Positions 53,487 through 62,131 of a stretch of DNA of 64,000 nt are shown piece by piece. The DNA comes from Longitalea arenae (GTDB lineage Bacteria; Bacteroidota; Bacteroidia; Chitinophagales; Chitinophagaceae): the NCBI RefSeq assembly GCF_016924755.1, contig NZ_JAFFJX010000016.1, forward strand, positions 1 to 64,000, given 5' to 3'. Within the stretch, counting starts at the first letter, position 1; each line of letters starts with the position of its first letter. Both the position numbers and the translations under genes were made by a program. The notes beneath the pieces were generated by a model. That model was not told the origin of the DNA. It worked only from the letters and a program-made list of their open reading frames with translations, and did no database searches.

Positions 53487-54485
53487 ATGAGCACGGAAAA
53501 AAACAAACGAACAGTGATCGTAGGCCTGTTTGTAACCATTGGCCTGCTTATATTGCTGGTTGGCATTTTTACTTTAGGCGGACAGCAAAAAACATTTGCC
53601 CGGTCTATTACAGTACAAGCCGATTTTGACAATGTTAACGGATTGCAAAAGGGTGACAACGTTTGGTTTTCAGGCGTTAAAGTAGGTATTGTAAAGTCCA
53701 TAGAGATCAGCGGCAATTCGCTCATAAAAGTGACCATGCACATTGAAAGAAAAGCCCAGGAGTTCATCCGCAAAGATGCCAAAGCAAAAGTGGGAGCCGA
53801 AGGCTTTATTGGTAACAAACTGGTGGTCATTTACGGGGGAACGCCACAAGCCGGTGCTATTGAAGGCGGCGAACATCTGCAGGTTGAAAAGTCCCTCAGT
53901 ACCGAAGATATGATGGCCACCCTGCAAAAGAACAATGAGAACCTAGTTGCCATTACAAGCGATTTTAAAACAGTGAGTAACCGGCTGGTGAACGGTGAAG
54001 GAACGGCAGGTGCGTTGTTAACGGATGAGTCCTTGTACAAAAGCCTGGCAAGTACAGCCAGTAACTTACAATTGGCAGCCAGGAACAGCCAGCTGCTGAG
54101 CAGCCGTATTGCGGAATATAGCGCCCAGTTGGAGAAACCCGGGAGCCTGGCAAACGGGTTAGTGAATGACACGATGATCATGACCAATTTACAGGCGGCG
54201 GTAAAGCAGATCAACGATGCGGCCAATGCGGCGAACGCATTTACTGCCAATTTAAAAACAGTAAGTGATAACCTGCATAGCAGCGATAATACCCTGGGTT
54301 TATTATTAAACGACCAAAAAACGGCGGAAAATATGAAAAGCATTCTCGAAAATCTCAATTCGGGAAGCCGTAAGCTCGATGAAGACCTGGAAGCATTGCA
54401 GCATAATTTTTTATTCCGGGGTTATTTCAGAAAAAAGGCCCGCCAGGAGGAAAAAGCCCGCAGGGAGGCTGAAAAGAACAAATAG
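53487..54485 (+). CDS. mlaD: MlaD-family MCE-domain protein
   Basis: This is a 332-residue periplasmic substrate protein anchored by one N-terminal helix (RTVIVGLFVTIGLLILLVGI). The MCE domain (about 36-115) contains SITVQADFDNVNGLQKGDNVW and the GVKVGIVKSIEI turn. A long helical region with repeated Ala/Asn/Leu heptads (130-300) follows, suggesting a coiled coil or channel, as in longer MCE proteins. It ends in a very basic-acidic tail (KKARQEEKARREAEK). It completes a three-gene Mla operon. No MlaB or MlaC gene is visible. Confidence 0.92.
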   Translation: MSTEKNKRTVIVGLFVTIGLLILLVGIFTLGGQQKTFARSITVQADFDNVNGLQKGDNVWFSGVKVGIVKSIEISGNSLIKVTMHIERKAQEFIRKDAKAKVGAEGFIGNKLVVIYGGTPQAGAIEGGEHLQVEKSLSTEDMMATLQKNNENLVAITSDFKTVSNRLVNGEGTAGALLTDESLYKSLASTASNLQLAARNSQLLSSRIAEYSAQLEKPGSLANGLVNDTMIMTNLQAAVKQINDAANAANAFTANLKTVSDNLHSSDNTLGLLLNDQKTAENMKSILENLNSGSRKLDEDLEALQHNFLFRGYFRKKARQEEKARREAEKNK

Positions 54486-54625
54486 CCCTGCGCTATTCCC
54501 GGCTATCAACATCGATCCATATAACTGTTAAAGTTTACTTAATGGCTCGATTTGGCAAACCGCTTGCGCCCATTGCTGTTATATAGGGGTAACGTAATTC
54601 ATTAATCAATACCAAAGAGAAATTA

Positions 54626-55429
54626 ATGCCTAAATCCAACTATCCCAGGTTAAAATTCTTGATCTTCCCGCTATTACTACTCGTAGTAATAAGTTTCATT
54701 TTTGCCGCACCATCACGTGCTTTAAACAACCAAAAAGCGGATATAGCTATTCCGGTGAAGGATTCAGCTAGTGTTGATACCCGCAAGTCGGTGAACCGCT
54801 ACAGTTATTTGTACCAGCAGATGAGTCTCGACAGTCTGGGGCTGTCGCAGGAAGCATTTGACTATGGCGTACAGGGTTTTTCGGACCTTGTTGCTGCAGG
54901 CGCGGTAAAGAACAGTAATATCCTTACGATTGTCGATTTCAGTTTGCCTTCTTCGAAAAAGAGATTATTCATAATTGATGTTGCTACGGGCAAATTGCTG
55001 TTCAATACATTTGTATCGCATGGCAGAAACTCGGGAAAAGACATGGCCACTGAATTCTCGAACGAGCTTAACAGTTTTAAGAGTAGCCTGGGCTTTTATG
55101 TAACCGGAAACACGTATTCAGGCGAACATGGTTACTCCCTTCGGCTGCAAGGCCAGGAAGCAGGCATCAACGACAATGCCTATAATAGAAGCATCGTTAT
55201 GCATGCTGCCAATTATGTGAATGAAAAGGTGATAAAAGTAAAAGGATTTATCGGACGCAGCCTGGGTTGCCCTGCTGTGCCGCCATCATTACATAAAGCT
55301 ATTATCAACACGATAAAAGACGGCACTTGTTTATTTATGTACAGTCCCGACAAGTTTTACATTTCTCATTCCAAGATGATCAATCAACCGGTGTTACAGG
55401 ACACGGTGATACAAGATACAGTGGGATAG
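54626..55429 (+). CDS. YkuD_2-type murein L,D-transpeptidase, second copy
   Basis: This 267-residue secreted enzyme is a paralogue of 39689-40471. It has an N-terminal hydrophobic anchor (residues 10-28), a linker with Lys/Asp/Ser, then the catalytic domain with VSHGRNSGKDM, SSLGFYVTGNTYSGEHG, H193 (IVMHAANYV) and C215 (GRSLGCPAVPP). The C-terminus (INQPVLQDTVIQD) is longer than in the paralogue. Both keep all catalytic residues. It is 140 nt after the Mla operon and closed by a strong terminator. Confidence 0.88.
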   Translation: MPKSNYPRLKFLIFPLLLLVVISFIFAAPSRALNNQKADIAIPVKDSASVDTRKSVNRYSYLYQQMSLDSLGLSQEAFDYGVQGFSDLVAAGAVKNSNILTIVDFSLPSSKKRLFIIDVATGKLLFNTFVSHGRNSGKDMATEFSNELNSFKSSLGFYVTGNTYSGEHGYSLRLQGQEAGINDNAYNRSIVMHAANYVNEKVIKVKGFIGRSLGCPAVPPSLHKAIINTIKDGTCLFMYSPDKFYISHSKMINQPVLQDTVIQDTVG

Positions 55430-55450
55430 TGATCATATAGATCGCTTGTT

Positions 55451-55483
55451 AAAAAGGATTGACGGCAAACGTCAATCCTTTTT
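55451..55483. terminator. Strong bidirectional terminator
   Basis: This is a 14-bp perfect stem (55451-55464 with 55470-55483), loop GCAAA, A-run on the left and T-run on the right. It lies between the convergent L,D-transpeptidase and DUF6089 genes. Confidence 0.92.
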
Positions 55484-55520
55484 GGTTTTTCAGCCAGCGT
55501 ATGATCTACTGGTAAATGGC

Positions 55521-56276
55521 TTAATTGCGCATCGGCGGACAGTCAAGCGAATTTTTTCTTCCCAACGTGTATATAATGCCGATGGAATAGTTAGAGTAGT
55601 AGTCGTTCCTATCCGGATTGGAAGCCTTGCTGAACCCATCGATATAATCGTTGAAAGTTATGCGGTAAGACGCTTCTGCCATCACCGACAGCTTGTTTGA
55701 AATGGGGTACCTTACGCCTAACCCCATCGGGATAACGGGAATGGTACCAGGCAAGGTATGCAAGGTGTCAATCGCTAGCCCTTCCAGGAAGTCGGGGTCA
55801 TTGGCAAAATAATCGTAATTGACACGGCTCCAGTCGCGTTTAATGCGCAAAGAGCTCAGTCCAGCGCCACCAAAAATATAAGGGGAAAGCGTTTTTCTAT
55901 CGCTGTAGTTATTACCTAAAATATTCCAAACCAAAAGGGCTGCAATCTCGGTATTGCGGGCAGTGAATCGTAAACTGCGTTCTTTACGCCATTCCGGATC
56001 ATCGTAGTTGGCCTCATTGGCTGTCAGCTTTCCATGCGCCAGGTTGGCCCTGATAGAAAATGACCGGGTAAGTATTCGATTATAGAACAGATTGAAGGCA
56101 AAACCGGGCGATTTAAAGGCGCCTGCTGCTTCGGGCGTTAGATCGCCCTGGTAAACGAAAATGCCTGCACCAAAGCCTAATTCATGTTTAGGAAGATCTG
56201 GCTGTGCGTATGCGGCACTGAAAAAACTGCAAAATGTTATAGAAATTGCAATGGCCTTTGCGGACTTCACTTTCAT
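55521..56276 (-). CDS. DUF6089-type outer-membrane beta-barrel protein
   Basis: This 251-residue protein has a signal peptide (AKAIAISITFCSFFSAAYAQ). The mature protein is made of aromatic-rich strands with the DUF6089 opening HELGFGAGIFVYQGDLTPE and later NTEIAALLVWNILGNN, LSPYIFGGAGLSSL and SVMAEASYRITFNDYIDGF. It ends in a terminal strand with YSNYSIGIIYTLGRK. Same family as 28617-29471, though its N-terminal GVYQGDL-like motif is better kept. It probably sits in the outer membrane. Confidence 0.88.
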   Translation of the reverse strand: MKVKSAKAIAISITFCSFFSAAYAQPDLPKHELGFGAGIFVYQGDLTPEAAGAFKSPGFAFNLFYNRILTRSFSIRANLAHGKLTANEANYDDPEWRKERSLRFTARNTEIAALLVWNILGNNYSDRKTLSPYIFGGAGLSSLRIKRDWSRVNYDYFANDPDFLEGLAIDTLHTLPGTIPVIPMGLGVRYPISNKLSVMAEASYRITFNDYIDGFSKASNPDRNDYYSNYSIGIIYTLGRKNSLDCPPMRN

Positions 56277-56411
56277 GTAATGGATGTTTGGTCGCGTAGA
56301 AAGGGGCCATCAATGTTTTTTTGGTTATTGCTGTAATGTTGTAAGACGAAGATTATGCCTGAAAGTTTAATGACAACAAATTTTAGTAAATATTTTTGAA
56401 TTATATGGGCA

Positions 56412-56436
56412 TAAAAAAGCCCTGTAAAAACAGGGC
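56412..56436 (-). terminator. Leftward intrinsic terminator
   Basis: On the minus strand CAGGGC... forms a 6-bp GC stem: GCCCTG (56436-56431) with CAGGGC (56424-56419), followed by TTTTTT to 56413. It is about 130 nt after the stop of 56569-56925. Confidence 0.65.
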
Positions 56437-56568
56437 CTGCACTTTAAAAGTAACACCCATGAAAAACTCGTTACAATAATCTCTTTATACAACATTGGAC
56501 GAGCTTTTGCCTGCAACATTGCGCCTGTTTGCACATATTTAACAATCTTACCGGTATGCTTCACCGAT

Positions 56569-56925
56569 CTAATTGTTGGGTGCCCCGGCATCGATCCAAC
56601 AGGTAATAAGGGCCTTTTGGGCAGCGGAAAAACTCGCATCCTGAGGCATGGAGCCATTGGCTACAGAAGTGCGGATGCGTGCCCTTGCATTAAAGATCTG
56701 GGTGTAATCGGTAAGTGGGCCCGGACCGTTGGAAGTTCCTGCAGCATGACAATCGGGTTTTGCGCAGCTGGAGGCGATCAAAGGCTTTACATGGCCTGAG
56801 AACGAAGTGGTAACAGTGCTGCAATCAACAGTCGAGGAATCGCCGTTTTTACTGTCTTTTGTACACGAATTAGCCAGTGCTATGAAAACTATGAAACAGG
56901 CCGTCAGACTAAGAATTTTCTTCAT
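56569..56925 (-). CDS. Heme-binding-like lipoprotein
   Basis: This is a 118-residue protein with lipobox ALANSC (C21 of MKKILSLTACFIVFIALANSC). The mature part begins with VTTSFSGHVKPLIASSCAKPDCH, where C-x4-C-H is an atypical heme-binding spacing used by some Bacteroidota cytochrome c-like domains. TDYTQIFNARARIRTSVANG and the end segment KALITCWIDAGAP, with a further Cys, follow. It could be a small extracytoplasmic cytochrome. The heme binding is inferred from the motif. Confidence 0.65.
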   Translation of the reverse strand: MKKILSLTACFIVFIALANSCTKDSKNGDSSTVDCSTVTTSFSGHVKPLIASSCAKPDCHAAGTSNGPGPLTDYTQIFNARARIRTSVANGSMPQDASFSAAQKALITCWIDAGAPNN

Positions 56926-57470
56926 ACAGGCGTTTTATTGGATTAATGATTCGGTTTCTTATCTTCTGTTACGATACTACAAATAAAAAGGTTGCCGGAT
57001 CAGCGTGTTGTACTATCGAAAAGAAGCCTGGCAAAATGCTAAACTATACTACGGCACTGTATAAACAAAATTGCACTTACAGCTTACGCTGAAAACAGCA
57101 ATTAGTAAGATTAATGCGGATAGGCGGAACTGGTACATGCCCGCAAATCTTATCGATGAATTATATGTAACTATCACTATGCTCAGTACAATATCACAAA
57201 AGTGCTTTGCGGTATTGAATGGACCTGACCTTAGCAACAGATACAATATAAGTGTGATGTGTGCCGGCTGGCCTGCAATTGAAAGGACCGGGCCTGATAA
57301 AGTGAGAAGGGTTAACAGATTGACAGGGGCTGTGCGGGTTATTTAGTTGATTACGTTTAGTTTATAAGGTTGAGAATTGTGGCTACATACTGCTCACCCG
57401 CGAATTATGTAAGCTTTGATGGAAATTTTATAAATCCCATTCCAAAAAAACGCTATACTTTTACAGCGTT
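56926..57470. other. Long intergenic gap
   Basis: The 545-nt stretch has one open frame starting from a TTG (57071-57346), but it lacks signal, domain or codon pattern, so I do not call it a gene. Nothing tRNA-like or riboswitch-like was recognised. Only the last 22 nt hold an inverted repeat (next entry). Confidence 0.4.
57449..57470 (+). promoter_or_regulatory. Inverted repeat abutting the copper-locus start codon
   Basis: AACGCT (57449-57454) and AGCGTT (57465-57470) flank 10 nt that include TATACTTTTA, two bases from a TAnnTTTG box in the right phase. The second arm touches the ATG at 57471. It could be a metal-responsive operator, but no regulator gene is visible nearby. Confidence 0.35.
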
Positions 57471-57863
57471 ATGAAAAAGTTCCTGGTATTCATATTCGCC
57501 CTCTTTTACCTTGGCACCTCGGTAGGCGCTACGGTAAACCTGCATTATTGCATGGGGCGGCTGGTAAACTGGGACCTTTCCATAAAAGAATCACATACCT
57601 GTGACAAATGCGGCATGGAAAAGGTGAAAACCAAAAAGAACGGCTGCTGCGAAGACAAATACCATGTGTTACAGGTAGAGAAAGACCAAAAAGGGGAGAA
57701 CCGCTACCAGGCCGGAGCCCCTGTTGAAATTCCGCTTATTACCTCATATCCTTCTTTTATAACGCCGGTGGCCGCTTCTGTTACTGAAGAACATCCGGTA
57801 TCCAATGCGCCGCCACGAAGCGGGGTGCCCCTCCGGATCCGTTATTGCATTTTCCGTATTTGA
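57471..57863 (+). CDS. HYC_CC_PP-family secreted protein
   Basis: This 130-residue exported protein has signal peptide MKKFLVFIFALFYLG, cleaved near VGA. The family-defining His-Tyr-Cys is at 25-27 (NLHYCMG), then C44-x2-C47 (CDKCGM), C59-C60 (GCC), and a Pro-rich tail (VSNAPPRSGVPLRIR). The cysteine and methionine pattern suggests binding of soft metals such as copper. It heads the efflux locus, 175 nt before the DUF3347 gene. Confidence 0.82.
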   Translation: MKKFLVFIFALFYLGTSVGATVNLHYCMGRLVNWDLSIKESHTCDKCGMEKVKTKKNGCCEDKYHVLQVEKDQKGENRYQAGAPVEIPLITSYPSFITPVAASVTEEHPVSNAPPRSGVPLRIRYCIFRI

Positions 57864-58037
57864 TCTGTTTTCTTCCTCATGCCTGACAACCTGTTGGGCC
57901 GCTGGCATTATTTACAGCAATGCCTGCACATATCTTCCTTCTAAAATTTAATAGTGTATTTGAAAAAGCCTGGTTGCTGATCCAGCCTGCTTTTTCTGGT
58001 ATTGTTTATAATATTCATCACTTCAAAAACGAATCAA

Positions 58038-58661
58038 ATGAAACAGCTTTTTTTCGGGTTGTTGACAACTTTCTCAGTAATCGTATATTCCTGCGGTGAC
58101 AATACCTCTACGGAACAAACCCAAACGCAAAAGGATGAGCATGCTTCATCTGGTCATGCTGCCACGGAAGAGAACGCTGAAATAAAAGTAGTGAAGGCTT
58201 CCTTTAGCAATGTAGATGCCGGTGTTGCCAGCTACATGAAAAAGATCACTGATCACTATCTGCAAATAAAGAACGCGCTCACCAATGGAAAGGCAAGTGA
58301 AGCCGGTGATGCTGCTAAAAATATGCTGGAAGCTATGAAGGGCTTTGATAAATCGCTGTTAGCGGCCGATCAGAAAAAAGTGTACGATCAGCATGAGGCC
58401 GGCATGAAGGAACACGCAGAACATATTTCAAAAAGCACCAATGATCTTGAACACCAGCGCGAACGCTTTTCTCTCTTAAGCGAAAATATGTATGCCCTGG
58501 TAAAAGCTTTTGGCGGGGGAAAAACCCTGTATCATGATCATTGTCCGATGGCAAAAGATGGCAAAGGCGCTATGTGGTTAAGCGAAACCAGGGAAGTCAG
58601 GAACCCCTACTTTGGTGATAAGATGATGGAATGCGGTAGTGTGGAAGAAGAGATTCAATAA
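58038..58661 (+). CDS. DUF3347 lipoprotein
   Basis: This is a 207-residue protein from ATG 58038; the longer frame adds 12 residues of leader. It has lipobox VIVYSC (C18) and a helical core with HYLQIKNALTNGKASEAGD typical of DUF3347. The C-terminal HCPMAKDGKGAMWLSE, RNPYFGDKMMECG is a metal-binding signature found in copper-handling proteins. It is probably a periplasmic copper chaperone for the efflux pump downstream. Confidence 0.88.
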   Translation: MKQLFFGLLTTFSVIVYSCGDNTSTEQTQTQKDEHASSGHAATEENAEIKVVKASFSNVDAGVASYMKKITDHYLQIKNALTNGKASEAGDAAKNMLEAMKGFDKSLLAADQKKVYDQHEAGMKEHAEHISKSTNDLEHQRERFSLLSENMYALVKAFGGGKTLYHDHCPMAKDGKGAMWLSETREVRNPYFGDKMMECGSVEEEIQ

Positions 58662-58868
58662 ACAATGTGATAACCCCGGCCAGGGGCCGGGACAAGCCGT
58701 GATAATGAAATACAGGTTCGGATAATCAGGAGCTATGGTGAGTAACGGGCAGGCAGTGAGGCAATGAATTTCTGATGGGGCAAGATCAGATCTTAATCTA
58801 AAAGATTATGAGTCACTCAACACGCACCATTCACCATTCATGATTTACAGAGCCATCAATAAATAGTT

Positions 58869-60149
58869 ATGATATCATCATTAATAAGCTGGTCGCTCAA
58901 AAACCGGTACGTTGTACTGGCCATGGCTGCAGCTCTGTTGGCATGGGGTTTTGTCAATGTGCAGAAAAACCCCATCGACGCCATTCCCGACTTATCGGAG
59001 AACCAGGTGATCGTATTTACCGAATGGATGGGCCGCAGTCCGCAAATAATCGAAGACCAGGTGACCTATCCCCTGGTGAGCAACCTGCAGGGCATACCGA
59101 AGGTGAAGAACGTGCGGGCGACCTCCATGTTCGGGATGAGTTTCGTGTATGTGATCTTCGAAGATAATACCGATATCTATTGGGCCCGTACCCGCGTGCT
59201 GGAACGCCTGAACTATGCACAACGCCTGCTGCCCGAAGGGATCAGCCCCACATTAGGCCCCGACGGTACCGGCGTGGGACACGTGTTCTGGTACACGCTC
59301 GACGCAAAACAGATGGATCTGGGCGAACAACGGGCTTTGCAGGACTGGTATATTAAACTGGCCCTGCAAACGGTTCCCGGGGTAGCAGAGGTTTCTTCTT
59401 TTGGTGGATTCGAAAAGCAATACCAGCTTGTGCTCGATCCTGTTAAGCTGCAGTTTTACAACGTATCCCTCATGGATGTAATGAACACGGTTAAAGCTGC
59501 CAATAATGATGTAGGCGGCCGCAAGTTTGAAATGAGCGATATGGCTTATATCATCCGCGGATTGGGGTATGTGAAAAATAAGGAAGACCTGGAAAGTATT
59601 GCCGTTGGCAATTACAATGGTATTCCTGTGCGCGTAAAAGATATTGGTACGGTGCAAATGGGCGGCGATCTGCGGCTCGGCATTTTTGATGAGAATGGGC
59701 AGGGCGAAGTGGTAGGCGGCATTGTCGTAATGCGTTATGGCGAAAATGCCGATAAAGTGATCACGGCTGTTAAGGAAAAGATGAAAGAGGTGGAAAAGGG
59801 ATTGCCGCAGGGCGTAACTTTTAAAACCGGGTACGATCGCAGTGAGCTCATTCAGGCAGCCATTGGCAATGTAAAGAATAAGCTCGTTGAAGAAATGATC
59901 GTGGTATGTGTGATCGTCATTATCTTCCTGTTCCACTGGCGCAGCGCCTTAAGCATCATCATACAGATCCCCATCACCATTGCAGTAAGTTTTATTCTGT
60001 TAAATGCCGTTGGCCTGTCATCGAATATCATGTCATTGACCGGTATTGCCCTGGCCATTGGGGTTATTGTCGACAATGGCATCATTATGAGTGAGAACGC
60101 GTATCGCCATTTGGCGGAGTACCAGCAGCAGCAAAGCACAAAATCATGA
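58869..60149 (+). CDS. cusA: CusA-type RND pump, N-terminal half (frame-split)
   Basis: This 426-residue product covers helices 1-4 and the first periplasmic porter part of a heavy-metal efflux (HME) RND pump. Helix 1 starts at about 10 (RYVVLAMAAALLAWGF). Motifs are IIEDQVTYPL, TSMFGMSFVYVIF and RVLERLNYAQ. Helix 4 carries D402 (GVIVDNGIIM), part of the proton relay. A TGA at 60147 ends it in the cytoplasmic loop after helix 4. The rest of the pump continues in the next frame from 60154. Deleting one A of the run 60140-60143 would join the two frames. Confidence 0.9.
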   Translation: MISSLISWSLKNRYVVLAMAAALLAWGFVNVQKNPIDAIPDLSENQVIVFTEWMGRSPQIIEDQVTYPLVSNLQGIPKVKNVRATSMFGMSFVYVIFEDNTDIYWARTRVLERLNYAQRLLPEGISPTLGPDGTGVGHVFWYTLDAKQMDLGEQRALQDWYIKLALQTVPGVAEVSSFGGFEKQYQLVLDPVKLQFYNVSLMDVMNTVKAANNDVGGRKFEMSDMAYIIRGLGYVKNKEDLESIAVGNYNGIPVRVKDIGTVQMGGDLRLGIFDENGQGEVVGGIVVMRYGENADKVITAVKEKMKEVEKGLPQGVTFKTGYDRSELIQAAIGNVKNKLVEEMIVVCVIVIIFLFHWRSALSIIIQIPITIAVSFILLNAVGLSSNIMSLTGIALAIGVIVDNGIIMSENAYRHLAEYQQQQSTKS

Positions 60150-60153
60150 TCCA

Positions 60154-62091
60154 ATGACGAAATTATTTAAGAAAATACGCGGAAAGGATAAACCCCGCAT
60201 TCCGGAGCTCGTGCGGATGCAGATCATAGAAAAAGCCTGCAAACAGGTCTCGAGGGGCGTATTCTTTTCAACCATCATTATAATTACCTCCTTTTTGCCG
60301 GTATTCCTGCTCACCGGCCAGGAAGGAAAATTATTTCACCCGCTGGCCTTTACCAAGACCTTTATCATGGTGGTTGATGCCCTGCTGGTGGTTACGCTGG
60401 CGCCGGTACTGATCTCCTTCTTCATGAAGGGCCGTTTCAGGCCCGAAACGGCCAACCCGGTAAACCGCTTGCTCGAGCGGGTATATGAGCCGGTGATACG
60501 CGCCTGCATTAAGTGGCGCAAAACAACCATTGCCGTAAATATCATTGCGCTGGCCATCAGCATTCCGCTGCTCATGAGCCTGGGGCGGGAATTTATGCCA
60601 CCACTCGATGAAGGTTCTTTATTGTTTATGCCGGTCACTTTGCCCGATGTATCGAACAGTGAAGTGAAGCGCATTTTGCAGGTGCAGGATAAGATCATTA
60701 AAACGGTTCCGGAGGTAAAGAATGTGCTGGGTAAAGCAGGCCGGGCCAATACGGCTACCGATAACTCTCCTATCAGTATGATAGAAACCATCATCCTCCT
60801 GAAGCCACAGGCAGAATGGCGGGCCGGTATCACCAAGAATGATATCATTAATGAACTGAATAATAAACTGCAGATACCCGGTGTGACCAATGGCTGGACG
60901 CAGCCAATCATCAACCGGATCAATATGCTGAGTACCGGTATCCGTACCGATGTAGGCGTGAAAGTATATGGCCAGAACTTGGATACCATTTACGCCTTTG
61001 CTGAAACCATTAAAAAGGAACTGGAAGGAATTAACGGCATTAAAGACCTGTACGTTGAACCCATTACCGGCGGTAAATACATCGACATCCATATTAAACG
61101 CGACGAGATCAGCCGTTATGGGCTGAGCGTAGACGATGTGAACCGGGTAATTGAAATTGCTTTGGGCGGAATGAAATTAACCACTACCGTGGAAGGCCGC
61201 CAGCGTTTTTCGGTAAATGCGCGCTTTGGCCAGGATTTTCGCAATAACCTCAGTGCATTGAAACGGTTACAGGTACAAACTATGAATTATGGTCCCGTTC
61301 CCCTGGAAGCCGTAGCTGATGTTACCATTGCAGAAGGCCCGCCGATGATCAATTCAGAAAATGCCATGCTGCGCGGAACGGTTTTGTTCAATGTACGGGA
61401 GCGGGATCTTGGCAGCACCGTAAACGAAGCGCGTGAAAAACTGGACGCCATGATCAGTAAATTACCAAAAGGATACTATCTGGAATGGAGCGGCCAGTAC
61501 GAGAACCTGATGCGCAGTGAGCGCACCCTCAAGCTTATCCTGCCCGTGGTATTACTCGTTATTTTTATTTCCATGTATTTCGCATTTCATTCTGCACGCG
61601 AAGCATTTTTAAGCCTTATCACCATACCCTTTGCACTGATCGGCGGCGCCTACATGATCTGGTTCTGGGATGTAAATCTTTCAGTTGCGGTGGCCGTTGG
61701 TTTTATCGCCTTGTTTGGACTGGCCGTAGAAACGGGGATTGTGATGGTGATCTATTTGAACGATGCCATGCAGCAACTGGTAGCCCTTAAGGGAAATTCA
61801 AGGGAAACGATCACCCGGGAAGACCTGCGGGAATATGTAATTGCCGGTGCTGCGAAAAGATTACGGCCAAAGATCATGACGGTATGTGTGTCGCTGTTTG
61901 CGCTGGTGCCCATTCTGTGGAGCCATGGTGTTGGCAGTGATGTTATGAAGCCGATCGTGTTACCCATGGTGGGCGGTGTACTTACTTCTGCTACCCACAT
62001 CTTATTGGTGACCCCATTGATCTTTTTAATGGCTAAAGAATTTGAATTGCGTAAGCATGGAAAGATAGATGTATTGGAAGCAAAACATTAG
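60154..62091 (+). CDS. cusA: CusA-type RND pump, C-terminal half (frame-split)
   Basis: This 645-residue continuation of the pump has a loop segment KLFKKIRGKDKPRIPELV, helices 5-6 (GVFFSTIIIITSFLPVFLL and LAFTKTFIMVVDALLVV), the second porter region and helices 7-12, ending near LLVTPLIFLMAKEFEL. M258 in INMLSTGIRT matches the position of the metal-binding methionine of copper/silver CusA. The ATG at 60154 is 4 nt after the preceding stop, so coupled translation as a separate protein is possible. Joined, the two halves give about 1071 residues, normal for CusA. Confidence 0.9.
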   Translation: MTKLFKKIRGKDKPRIPELVRMQIIEKACKQVSRGVFFSTIIIITSFLPVFLLTGQEGKLFHPLAFTKTFIMVVDALLVVTLAPVLISFFMKGRFRPETANPVNRLLERVYEPVIRACIKWRKTTIAVNIIALAISIPLLMSLGREFMPPLDEGSLLFMPVTLPDVSNSEVKRILQVQDKIIKTVPEVKNVLGKAGRANTATDNSPISMIETIILLKPQAEWRAGITKNDIINELNNKLQIPGVTNGWTQPIINRINMLSTGIRTDVGVKVYGQNLDTIYAFAETIKKELEGINGIKDLYVEPITGGKYIDIHIKRDEISRYGLSVDDVNRVIEIALGGMKLTTTVEGRQRFSVNARFGQDFRNNLSALKRLQVQTMNYGPVPLEAVADVTIAEGPPMINSENAMLRGTVLFNVRERDLGSTVNEAREKLDAMISKLPKGYYLEWSGQYENLMRSERTLKLILPVVLLVIFISMYFAFHSAREAFLSLITIPFALIGGAYMIWFWDVNLSVAVAVGFIALFGLAVETGIVMVIYLNDAMQQLVALKGNSRETITREDLREYVIAGAAKRLRPKIMTVCVSLFALVPILWSHGVGSDVMKPIVLPMVGGVLTSATHILLVTPLIFLMAKEFELRKHGKIDVLEAKH

Positions 62092-62131
62092 TCAATTGAA
62101 ATACGCAAAGCATTGCGATAAAAAAGACAGT

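Noticed and set aside
57071-57346. 91-residue frame in the long gap before the copper locus
   Set aside because: Starts from TTG, has no recognisable features, and lies in the only long non-coding gap; kept as non-coding.
56926-57470. Searched for tRNA or riboswitch
   Set aside because: No cloverleaf, CCA end or known riboswitch core was recognised.
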